Assembly: GCF_901709675.1 (NCBI RefSeq)
Contig: NC_051099.1
Coordinates: forward strand, 5,952,001-6,016,000
DNA length: 64,000 nt
Reading direction: 5' to 3'
DNA from: Syngnathus acus
Taxonomy: Eukaryota; Chordata; Actinopteri; Syngnathiformes; Syngnathidae
The notes beneath the pieces were generated by a model that worked only from the letters and a program-made list of their open reading frames with translations, was not told the origin of the DNA and searched no databases. Of this stretch, positions 1 through 10,222 are shown one piece after another. Both the position numbers and the translations under genes were made by a program. Each line of letters starts with the position of its first letter. The stretch's first letter is position 1.

Positions 1-519
1 TTATTTGCTTTGGATGACACATGCTCCTATTATTGTTGTTATGACATGCATATTTATAAACGTCCAGGGAAAATAACACTTTGGCCTGCCATAACGAGTG
101 CTCCAAAGTCCAGAGTTTGTCTTCTACTTTTCCTCCTCCTACTTCTCTTCCTTTTCTTCTTCATTTCCTTCTTATTCGGTAGCTCCTCCCATCTCACCTG
201 GCAACACCTGGAAATATTCGTTGAGTGGAATAACATAAAATAATTAATAGTGTTGAAATGAAATGCATTAACGTACGCTACGGTTTGAGATAAAGATAGA
301 GATAATGTATCTTAAAACATGTTTTCGTACTCTGGTTGTGACGTCAAAGCACTCCGTTTCCAAGATAAAAAAAAATGGCGTTAAACGTGGTTTTTTAAAA
401 CTTGTTTTGTCAACTAATGACATATAGTATTATTATTTGTATTACATATATATTTTATTTTAAATGTTATTTTAAATTCATTTGTATAATTGATAAATAC
501 GTCACTGGGATCCTGTATT

Positions 520-900
520 GAGGGGAAAGTGCGCCCCCTGTTGATCTAAAGAATATCGAGCCGGATATGCTATTTGAAATACAGCTCCGGGAACCGCGTT
601 GGGTAAGGAGTTCTTCAGCTAAATGCTAAGCTCAAATCGTTGTTCTTCCCCGCCTTTTTCGTTTGAAATAGTGGCACCGCGGAGTTTGCTCGTGGAAACC
701 GAGTTGTTATATCACTTCTGTGATTCCGGTTAGGGTAAACACGCGAAAGAGGCTTCACGTAGTCCTCTCTGACGTCGTTATATCGCGAGCAGAACTACGC
801 TAGCTTAGCTAGTAGCATCAGCCACATTCTACAAGATGTCGTTTCCAGCCGACGCGTCACTGGCCTTACTTCCTTCGTGATATTCTAATGTTTAGTTTCC
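520..900 (+). promoter_or_regulatory. Candidate promoter / non-coding first exon of rbm14
   Basis: The stretch is richer in CpG than the AT-rich DNA around it. The first coding exon of rbm14 is preceded by a clean acceptor (pyrimidine-rich tract ending in cag at 1618-1620) and a 20-nt leader, so a non-coding exon must lie upstream. A possible donor, ttgg|gtaagg, sits at 603. No TATA box was identified, and the start site is inferred only from context. Positions 1-520 hold nothing recognisable; the small open frame at 10-243 looks like chance. Confidence 0.35.
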
Positions 901-1640
901 CAGTTTGACACAACTAGGGTTTATTAGTGTGTGCACCTAGTTAACGGTATATTTGGTCCACGTTTTTTTCAATGACGTGAAGCAGCTAGCAGGTTTATTT
1001 GCTCAGCTAATGTACCTGTTAGCCAAGTCAATTCGCTCCGATAGAACCTTGGCTTACCTTTTGAAATAATTTCACGTGGCAGTGAAAGTGATAGACGTCA
1101 TAGTTGTAATAGGCAAATGAAACAGTCATTAGCTGTAGTCAAATGAAGTGGATCTCAAACTTTTTTTTGTTGTTGCTAAGTGCCAGGTTAAATATTTACC
1201 TGTACAGAGGTCTCCAAGTACGGCCATCATGGGCAACTCTTGTAGCGCTAAATTTATAAAATATATTAAGTATTATCATAAGACATTGTGCTTAAGTTTG
1301 ATTGCACATAAGTCAAACCAATATTGTTACTACTCATTCTGTATTGATATGGTAGGTTTTCTGCCTCTTCCTGGGTCGAGCGCATCCACTCATTTTGCCC
1401 CCTTTTATAAGTTTATAAATTTGGGCAACTTGGTAGCTAATTTGAAATTTGTAGTTGCTGGCACTGTCGAACACACGTGCTGACTTGTCTCTCAGAAAAG
1501 ATGTTGGATTGGTTGACCTGGCTTTACTGACATCACCAATGTGATCAACATAACGGGCACCCTTGAGTTGATTAATTCAGAATTCCAACAATGCTGACAC
1601 CTACATCACTTTTTCTTGCAGATGCCTGCTTGTTACAGAG

Positions 1641-4104
1641 ATGAGTGGCGACAACGTCAAGTTGTTTGTGGGAAACCTTCCTCTAGATGCGACTCAAGAT
1701 GAGATCAATAAACTCTTTGCTCCTTACGGGGAAATCAACACCTGCTCCTTGCTCAGACAGTATGCCTTTGTTACCCTGAAGGGAGAAGGTGCTGCGGACA
1801 GGTATGATCACAGTGGAATATTCCCTCAAATACTGGTTCTTTAATACCCCCTCCCCCCAACAGGGCCATACGGTATCTTGATGGCAAGGAGTACCGAGGC
1901 AGGCCCCTTGTGGTGGAGGAGTCACGCGCACGTCCCCCCAACTCCACCAAAGTGTTTGTGGGAAACTTGAGCGCCACATGCTCTGCCGATGACCTGCACG
2001 GCCTCTTCTCAACATTCGGGAGAGTTTTAGATTGTGACAAAGTCAAAGGTGACATTCTCAATCACTCCAATGCAAATAAATACACCTCACTCGTGTCAGT
2101 ATTAAGTGTAGGCAATAGTATGTGCTTTTTTTATGTTTGGGTAAACGTTAAGGTGGGTTGTACACTGCTTGGTTCAAGTAACACAATTGCTATGGAAGGA
2201 AATCATGAAAAAAACGTGTGACTATGCTTCAGACATGCAGTGGAATCATCACGATCTGTTTTCTTCTGATAACTCAACAACATTCTCTGTCCTCAACAGC
2301 CCGATTATGTTCAAATGTGGGCTATGCATTTGTACATATGGAAAGGAAAGAGGAGGCCATGGCAGCCATCGACGCGCTCAATGGGACCATTTTCAAGGGC
2401 CGTCAGCTGGCTGTAGAGCTCTCCAAAGCTCAACCTTTAGTCAACCAGCTTATGTCGTCTGGGAACTCAGTCGGTATGTTTTTCTTTTCTTTTTTTTTTT
2501 TTTTTAAAAGGTTTAACATGACGTCAACATGCTAACCGCTCCTTTCTTGCTTGCAGGTGGTAGAGAGGGTCTCCTTCCTCGGCCAGCAGGCTCCATGGAG
2601 CATCACCAGAGTCACGCTGCTGTGCTCGCGGCAGCTGCAGCAGCCGCTGCCGGACTTCCAATACAAGTATGTGAATATTAGGGATGAAATGCTTTATTTA
2701 AAAAAAAAAAAAAAAAAATCATTCACAATTTCTAAAAGTCAACAGTATGATTTGAAATGTTAATTGTGGCTGATATCGTGTTGAGTGTGACATGCTTTGT
2801 GAGCATCCCTTAACACATACTTTGCATTTTCCCATTTTCTCTCTCTGCAGGTTCAACAAAGCGTCCATAACTCGTTTTACAACACCACATCCTTCGATCC
2901 CACCTATGCTGCCCTGAAAGGCATTACAAGTTCTAAAGGCGCAGACGGTGTCATATACGGTGCTCTCGCTAGTCAGGTGTACGGATCTGTCGCTGACCAG
3001 GTATACCAGGACATGGCCAATCACATTCCTGTTCCCACCGCCGCAGAGGACTACGAGGTTCAAAGCGGGCCGGACCCAACAACACTTTTTGAGGCTGCAA
3101 GAGCCAAGTTTTTCCAGGAGGGACAGAAGGTCTTTAGATTTAGTAACTACAGATAATCACATCGTGCATGTTTTTGGGGGGGTTTAAGTGTGTGCTTTTT
3201 CCACCCCCCCCCCTTTGGTTCAGGTTCTGGCCGAGCAGCAGGCAGGGAGAAAAACAACAACAACAGCACCTACCAATACAACAACGACAACAACCACGGG
3301 CAGTCCAGAAACAGAGCGGGACCGCAGCCCGATCAGAGGGAACCGGACGCCTTTGCTTCCGGACCCATCTCCCGGTTCCTTTGCTCAAAATCGCACCAAA
3401 CGCCGAGCTCTCCTGCCGACGCCGCCCGGGGTCGCTGAAGACCCCGCCACTGGACCTGCCGAAGGGGCCGATCCTGTCGCGAGGTGAACAACCATCCAAC
3501 CAATCTGCATTCTGTGTTTCCTGTGTGGCTTCAGCCATTAATCAAATAATTGAATCACCAAAAAAGCTTTGCAGGGATCATCAGCTCTTACAGCCAGTGT
3601 TTCTTGCTTCTTTGTGATGCATCCATCTTGAATTGTAACTGCAGGTCCTACTCAGAATATTACCAGCAGATGCATCAGTACCAACAGTACCAGCAGCAGT
3701 ACCAGCAACAGTACCAGTACCTCCAGTACGCCTACACCAATCCTCCTCCGCCCCCTCCTCCACCGGCCTCCGCAGATTCCACCGACTCGGTCCCGCCGCC
3801 TCCCGGCACGTACACGACGGCGCCGGCTTACTCGGCCACCCAAGACTATGGACCCCCGGGCACCTACGAACCCCCCTCCAATTACAACACGTCGCAGAGC
3901 TACTCCGGCAGCTACGACGCCTCGGCCGCCTACGATGCATCGGGAGGCTACGGGGCGGCGGGAGCGTACGATACATCCGGAGCTTACGCAGCAGCGGGAA
4001 GCTACTCCGCATCCTCACCGTATGAGCAGACAGCCGCACACGGGCAACCCACGCCCCAGCGCAATGATTACCCTTACAACACGCCAGAACCCCCGTATCG
4101 ATAG
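1641..4104 (+). CDS. rbm14: RNA-binding protein 14-like, two RRMs and Tyr-rich tail
   Basis: Seven coding exons join in phase: 1641-1801, 1864-2048, 2300-2473, 2557-2666, 2851-3129, 3224-3483 and 3645-4104, giving 542 residues. RRM1 (about 6-72) has RNP2 LFVGNL at 8-13 and RNP1 QYAFVTLK at 40-47. RRM2 (about 83-156) has VFVGNL and GYAFVHME, with a short insertion (ARLCSNV) before RNP1. Next come an alanine tract of eight, a conserved block (FYNTTSFDPTYAAL), RDRSP-like charge, then a Gln/Tyr/Pro-rich tail with repeated YDxSxxY and YxxAG units, typical of prion-like domains that phase separate. The RBM14 family acts in nuclear paraspeckles, in transcription and splicing coactivation and in centriole control. 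No CCHC zinc knuckle is encoded between RRM2 and the alanine tract, which argues against RBM4. The second intron is only 62 nt (1802-1863). The fish paralog (a or b) cannot be decided here. Confidence 0.88.
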
Positions 4105-4138
4105 TCCCGCCCCCCTTCCTCCAACACACCCACCCACC

Positions 4139-4208
4139 CCCACACACACACACACACATGCACACACACACACCTTCCATACTGTAGATCGGTGTGTGTG
4201 TGTGTGTG
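4139..4208 (+). repeat. Inverted CA/TG microsatellite hairpin in rbm14 3' UTR
   Basis: About 35 nt after the rbm14 stop, two CA tracts (4140-4158 and 4161-4173) are followed by a TG tract (4192-4208). In the transcript the CA and UG tracts are complementary, so a stem of about 12-17 bp can form around a short loop. It may be a by-product of microsatellite growth. Confidence 0.7.
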
Positions 4209-6014
4209 AACATGAATACTTGGCTAAGGGGCAGCTTAAGGGAGAAGTAACGCAGGCAGCAAGGTTGTTATTTGAGTGAAGCATTTTGGCTAACCACGTC
4301 CCTATCTGGCTGGAATTCCACCTAACAATGAATGCCATCCAAACTTTAAAAAAAAAAAACGACACCCTCGAGTTTTTGAAGAGACACTGTTGAATCAGGG
4401 TTTTGTCTTGGCAGTTATGTAAGCTTGACCGCAAATGTGAGGCACGGATTCTGTCTGTCTTTGAAGCCAGGAAACCGGCCAGTTTTCAAGATGTTTTTAT
4501 CAGGAGTAACTCCAGCATTGTAACGGTAGCCTTGGAGCTCAGTCAACTCGTTCAAAGCTTTCCAGCCTCACTATTATGTTGCCTAGTTCCAGTGTTGAGG
4601 GTCAAAATCGTTTGTTTCTTCTTGAGTCAATATTAAACCATATTTTGGATATTTTCTCAGGCTGTAGTTACGTAGATTTTTTTTTTTTTTTTGTATGTAG
4701 ACAATTCAATAAGCCAAAGCTCAATTTTACCCAATTGTGTTCCGACATTCTCCAGTAACACTTCAACGCTACTTTTAATACCTGACATCGGTTTTGTTTG
4801 AGGAGCATGTAAATACTTCTAGCCTTCTTTTAATACTTTGAGCACCTGCGAAATTGGAGAGATGGGAGGGGGATGGATGCTGAGTTGTACAACAAGTTTG
4901 TATAGAAGCAGGTGAAGATTTTTAGGCGCTTTACGGTGTTCCACAGATTAAATTAGTGCAGGGTTTCCCAAATTTGGGAATGATTTTGTTTGAATTGAGA
5001 TTTACTTGTTGATATGAAGTCAGATGAGTGAGGACTCTTTAAATTTTTTCCCTTTTGAATCTGAGCAGAACCATACAAGAATCTATATGGCTTTTTAGTC
5101 CCCTGGGAAAGCACACAAACATCTATATTTGGATTCCACATATGAATAATCCCAATCCACATCTTTAGCTCAAATCGTCGCTCACTACTCGAGCGCTAGT
5201 CTCACTCACGCGCACACATGCCACAATATTCCAGCTTCTCCATGTTGTTAGTTGCATGCCATGTTGTTGCTGCTGCTCCAGCCACCTTCTTCCTCTTGCT
5301 GATTATTGCAGCTAGAGTGGGAGGGAGCCAAACTCTGAGCCCTTGCCCTGGACGTACGCCACGCGCCGCTGTAGCGCGGGATGGGGGAAAACGGCAGCGT
5401 TAGGCCCCCCCGAAAACCGCTGTGGACGATGGGGGGTGGCCCCTCCCCACTAAGGTAAACACTCAGACCACACACTCCTGCCCCGGCCGCCCCGAAAAAA
5501 CACGCGTCACACGGTTTTGCAGACATTCTGACGCACACACATCGACGTCCGGATCTGTTTTCAGGAAATTCCTCACCTCAGTTTCACCCTTTTGGATGTT
5601 CTGTTTTGTTTTTTTGCCCCTGTCCACTTCTGCCAAACTCATCCTCATACATTTCCTCCCCTGAAGACCATACATGTATGATCTTCGAAGATGGTGTTGA
5701 AGCAGGCGCATCGATAGCTGAGGTCACCTCGTTAGGTTTGCCTTTTTTTTTTTTTCTTTCCCCCACTCCACTGTGGCCACATTAGGGTTAAGTGCCTTGT
5801 TTTGAAGGTCACACCGATAGCCCCCCCCCACCCAATAGAGAGGCCGACACCAAGCTGGCGCAGGATCGGTTGCTGGTTCAAAGCTCCACTCGCCCTCAAG
5901 TCCCCCTCTCAATCGTCACCGCGACAATTTTCAATGCCACTCTCAACCTGTATGAGGTTTTCCTTTCTTTTAAATGACATTTTGTCCCGTGTTCTTTTGA
6001 AATGTTTAATTATC

Positions 6015-6020
6015 AATAAA
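6015..6020 (+). terminator. Candidate polyadenylation signal of rbm14
   Basis: AATAAA followed by a downstream T/G-rich run. It would give a 3' UTR of about 1.9 kb (4105-6040), which holds no other recognisable gene. A second candidate (AATAAATAAA) lies near 6110. The usage is inferred. Confidence 0.45.
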
Positions 6021-8429
6021 AAAAAAATCAACGGTCTATCTTTACTTGTGTGAATGCTTTTGTTTAGTGCGTGACTTGCGTTAGGAGTCCCCCCCCCCCC
6101 CCCAAAAAAAAAATAAATAAAACTTGACAGTTAAAGCATTAGATGATGTTTTATTCCATTACCTTCCAAATACATCAGCTCTTGTTTCAAACCTGCCAAG
6201 TAATTTTTTTTATGCAAATGAGAAGGGAGTAAAATTGAGTTTCATGCCCTCACAAACAGACGGAAATGTCAATGGAGACAGTCAAAGCAGTCTACACAGA
6301 TGCTTATTTATACTGAGGTAAGAATTCTAGGACATCAATGTTCTTCAATTGACAAAGCAGCATGAAACTACATGTACATTGTCTTGTGACATTTCTTTCA
6401 TGCTGGTTTTGGTAGACTCCTGTTATGCAAAAAAAAAAAAAAAAAACAACTGTTAAAGAATTGAATTTCAACCTGAAAAAAGTCCTTCCTAGAGCTCAAA
6501 CTAGCCACGTCTGTCCTTTGTGCCAATGCTGTGTTAATGAGTTTTTTTTTTCCAGCGCTACAATTTCTATGGGTGAACATTTTACAGTGGGTCGTCGCAT
6601 TTATCACACTGTGGAAAAACCTCTAGTGAGCAAATCAGCATTGTATCTATATTTCCGGGATTACGTGGGGTCAAATTTTTTTTGCCCTGGTTTCTGAGGG
6701 ATTTATTATTTGTAAAACACTTGCCGTGTGCTCCAGCTAACAGACTTGTAGCTCTTGTCTCTCTTTCAGGAAATGGCAGAGCAAAGGAACGAGAGCGTAA
6801 ACCTGACAAGGTAATCTGTTACAAAAATAAAATTTATAGAGGCCCATCGAGATCTGTACACTTGCATGACCTGCCGTGTTTGAACTGTGTGCAAAGGATC
6901 TGTTCACTTGTATGACCTGCTGTGTGCAAAGGTTCCGTACGCTCCTATGACCTTTGCTTAAAACTGCGAAAGTAAAAGTTGAGGCTTCTCGTGCATCTCG
7001 CCCTGCTTTGACGTAATCAGGGCCGAGAGGGACAGGGAACATTTTAATATCAGCCGATGGGCAAACAGACAGGACGAGACTGGGCAAAACACGTTAAGAT
7101 ACACCGCACAATGTGGACCAGACTCAACACACGTATTACAGTACTTTGACTTTCATCCGCAAAAACCTCCACGTGCTGCTGCTGCTGCTGCTGGCATTAG
7201 TATGAAAAAAGAGCGAGCGTTCAAACACACAAACATTGGAAAATAGCAAGGCTTTAATAAAGACCGCAATGTCCGGCTAGCTACAATGGGGACTGGGGGG
7301 TAACAATTGACATTCATGGAGTTTTACAAAGACTGTAACTGGGCTTGAAGTTCTTTGCGGGTTTACTTACGTGGTTTGCATTTCGGCATGCAAGGCGGCC
7401 TTCAAACCGTTACAGACCCCCTTACGTTGTAAAACTGTTGATTTATGAATGTCAATTCATGGGAAGTTAAAAAAAAATACAAAATAAATCAAGTGAAGGT
7501 TCTCACCATGGTCATGCTTTTACCGGGCACACAAGCCAATAAAAAGACGACAATCATGCAAAACAACGCAAAAACTTTCATCTCCCAAAATAAGCAAACA
7601 CACTAAAATAAGATATGTTTCGAGTTCTGCTCTTCCGTTGACTTAGAAGAAAGCTGCGCTTTTGATGATGACTTTGGTGCAAAAAAAAATGTTCCTGTTT
7701 CAAAGAGGGCAGACCCTGTCCTGCCCTCTTCCTTGATGAAGACACTCTTGGTGTGTAGACCAGTTGTGATAGTTGAACTCAGACCCCCTTTTCCTCCAGA
7801 CACAAACAAACGTGACGTAACATCGACCCCTAAATCCCAACAGCCCCCCCCCCCCCCCTCCCGACTATGACACCTTGAAAAACACCACCATTCAAACACA
7901 GACACGGCAATACATCGGTCTCACATACAGTACGTCATCCAAACACGTCTAAAAACATACATGAACAGCATCGCCTATATACAGAGGACAACCAGTCGGC
8001 GCTCGACTGAGAAAAATAAGCCCCTGGAACACAGTGATGAAATCGAGAGAAAATAAATTTTGTCCAAATGTCAGTTTTTTTCAGTCTCACTTTGCAAGGA
8101 TGTCGACTTCACGGATTTTGTGTTGTCGTTGCAGAGTTCCTTGAGCCACCTTCAGACCGCTGTGTTGCACGCACCTTTTCCCACCTCGACGCCTCCAACC
8201 CGAGGTGCGTTCCGAGCACGTGTAGAAAAACAACCGCTGATTGATTATTGCCCCGTTCGACTGTACTGTACATCCCAGCAATGAGTTTTAGTTCTATGTT
8301 TTTGTGCAGTCAAAAGATTTTTGTGCTATAACGATGATTGCTCATGACCTCGTTCACATTTAACGTCTCGTTACAGCCTCTCGTCTCGGGCTGTCTGAAC
8401 TCATCTATCGTCGGCGAGGGCCCCGATCG

Positions 8430-9569
8430 ACAGACGTTCGACGTATCTCGCTGACCTTTAGACGTCCTGCGCGTCAATGTTAACGCTACGCTAATGAGCC
8501 TGTCTTCCATGCCACGGTAATTACCCTTGTCTCGTTTCTCTGCAGTGTTAAAACACTTTTCTTCCTCGGTATCAGAAAGGACATCATTGCGCACCTTTGG
8601 GTGCCTTGGACCTTTTTTGGATCGGAGACAGTCTAACTGGAGCTCCGTGCATTCGTCTTTATAAAAAGAGCGTTACTGTACATAATCCTAATGCGGACAT
8701 GAGGGATACGACGTGAATTTTTTTTTTTTTTTACATGATATTGCACAACCGTAGAGCAGAAACCCTTCAAATAGTACCAGAGTTTAGATTACATCCAAAT
8801 TTTGCAATTCCTGGCTCAGTGCTTTTTTTGTCAGTAGTTCCAGTGCCGTTGGCAAACATGGTCTTGAAACCACATACCGAAACAGAAACATTCTAAGTGT
8901 GTCCGAAAAGCTCCAGGACAGGTGTCCCGACTGATTTATTAAAGAAATGCATATTCCAGAATAAATCTGAAAATAACTAAAAGTCAATTATGTGGCCTGG
9001 CCCCTGTGAGGTCCAAGCATAATTCAAGTGAGGGGGAGGCAGTGCCCCTGCAGTTCCCCCCCTCTAGCTCTGCCAGTGTGGTTATCTCAAAGAGGAAAAT
9101 ATTTCATTTGGATTTGAAATACATGTTGTGACACCAGTCTTGGAACTTTACAGACACCTCGTAACAGTGATTGACAAACGTTAGCCATGTCTCGTTGACC
9201 TTTGCACATCCTATGCATAAATGTCAGCCTTTTTTCTTCATATCAGTAAGGACATCATTTCATCACATCACTTGGGGGCCTTTGATCATTTGGCATGGGA
9301 GACCATTGAATTGGCGCTCAGTGCATTTGTGTACATAAAAACTGTTACTGTACATAATTCTGTTGTCGGCATGACTGGCACAACACCACAAAACAAAAGA
9401 TATGATTTTTGCATGATATTGCACTGCCACAAAATGAAGAGCAAGTAGTAAAAGCTTTTTGATTACATCCACATTTTGCAATTCCTGGGTGTGGCTCAGT
9501 GTGATTTTTGACAGCAGTTCCAGTGCAGTTGGAAAACACGGTCCTGACATTAGGTACCAAAAGAGAACT

Positions 9570-9580
<11 letters not shown>
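8430..9580. repeat. Diverged direct tandem duplication beyond picalm
   Basis: Two diverged copies of one unit, roughly 8430-8900 and 9180-9560, are in the same orientation about 690 bp apart. Shared landmarks in order are: TCAG-AAGGACATCATT (8572; 9244), GTTACTGTACATAAT (8670; 9345), ACATGATATTGCAC, then ATTTTGCAATTCCTGG (8798; 9473) and AGTTCCAGTGC-GTTGG (8835; 9520). The block lies 0.7-1.8 kb downstream of the picalm stop, in possible 3' UTR or flank. No transposon ends are visible. Confidence 0.75.

Positions 9581-9617
<37 letters not shown>
9572..9617. repeat. (AC)n microsatellite
   Basis: About 23 uninterrupted AC dinucleotides, directly after the second copy of the diverged direct repeat. 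The rest of 6,100-8,430 is without recognised genes and includes an isolated (CTG)6 run near 7178. Confidence 0.95.
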
Positions 9618-9618
<1 letters not shown>

Positions 9619-10056
9619 GCATGCCCCACCCACCCCACTCCCACACCAAGTTAGTCGTATGTATAGTTGGCAAACGAGAACAAATTTGGCTACAAAACAA
9701 TGATGCGGAACACCGACATGTAAAAACGTTTACAAAAATCTGACGCTATCCGACATCAGGTTGATGGTTGACCCAATCGGTACAAGACGATAAAAATCTC
9801 CTGCGCGGGACACACACATACACCCACAACCTTGGCAAAGGTCACATGGAGTAAAGTGTCAGCATACCATCCCGTTTGTTTAACTCCGGGACAGGGAGGG
9901 TCGAATTGGAGGTCTAACTGGTGGGGAAATCGGGTCAGGAGGTGGCGATGGAGCAGCTTCAGCGGCCGTAGCGTCATCACAGGTCGTTTTCGGCAAATCA
10001 AAGGATGTGAGGTGTGAGTGGAATATCGGGTGCTAAGCTTCTGGCGCCTCTGGGCG

Positions 10057-10062
10057 TTTATT
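10057..10062 (-). terminator. Candidate polyadenylation signal of picalm
   Basis: TTTATT on the plus strand is AATAAA on the gene strand, about 160 nt after the picalm stop. Longer 3' UTRs are common in this family, so the true end may lie further down towards 7,200. Another TTTATT lies near 8935. Confidence 0.35.
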
Positions 10063-10222
10063 TTTGGGGGGACCGGTTGGCACAGGGTTTGGGAAGCGAG
10101 GAGGGATGTGCGTTGGTTGTTTTTTTCCTCCCTATGTGTCCCCTCTTCTCTTCCTTCGCCATCCTTCTGTTGTCTTCCTCTGTGGCGCTCTCAGCTCTGC
10201 TGCCATGGTTACAGCAGCGTCT

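Noticed and set aside
3168-3617. Open frames overlapping rbm14 exon 6 in other frames
   Set aside because: They are shadows of the GC-rich coding exon; only the frame reading LAEQQAGRK joins its neighbours in phase.
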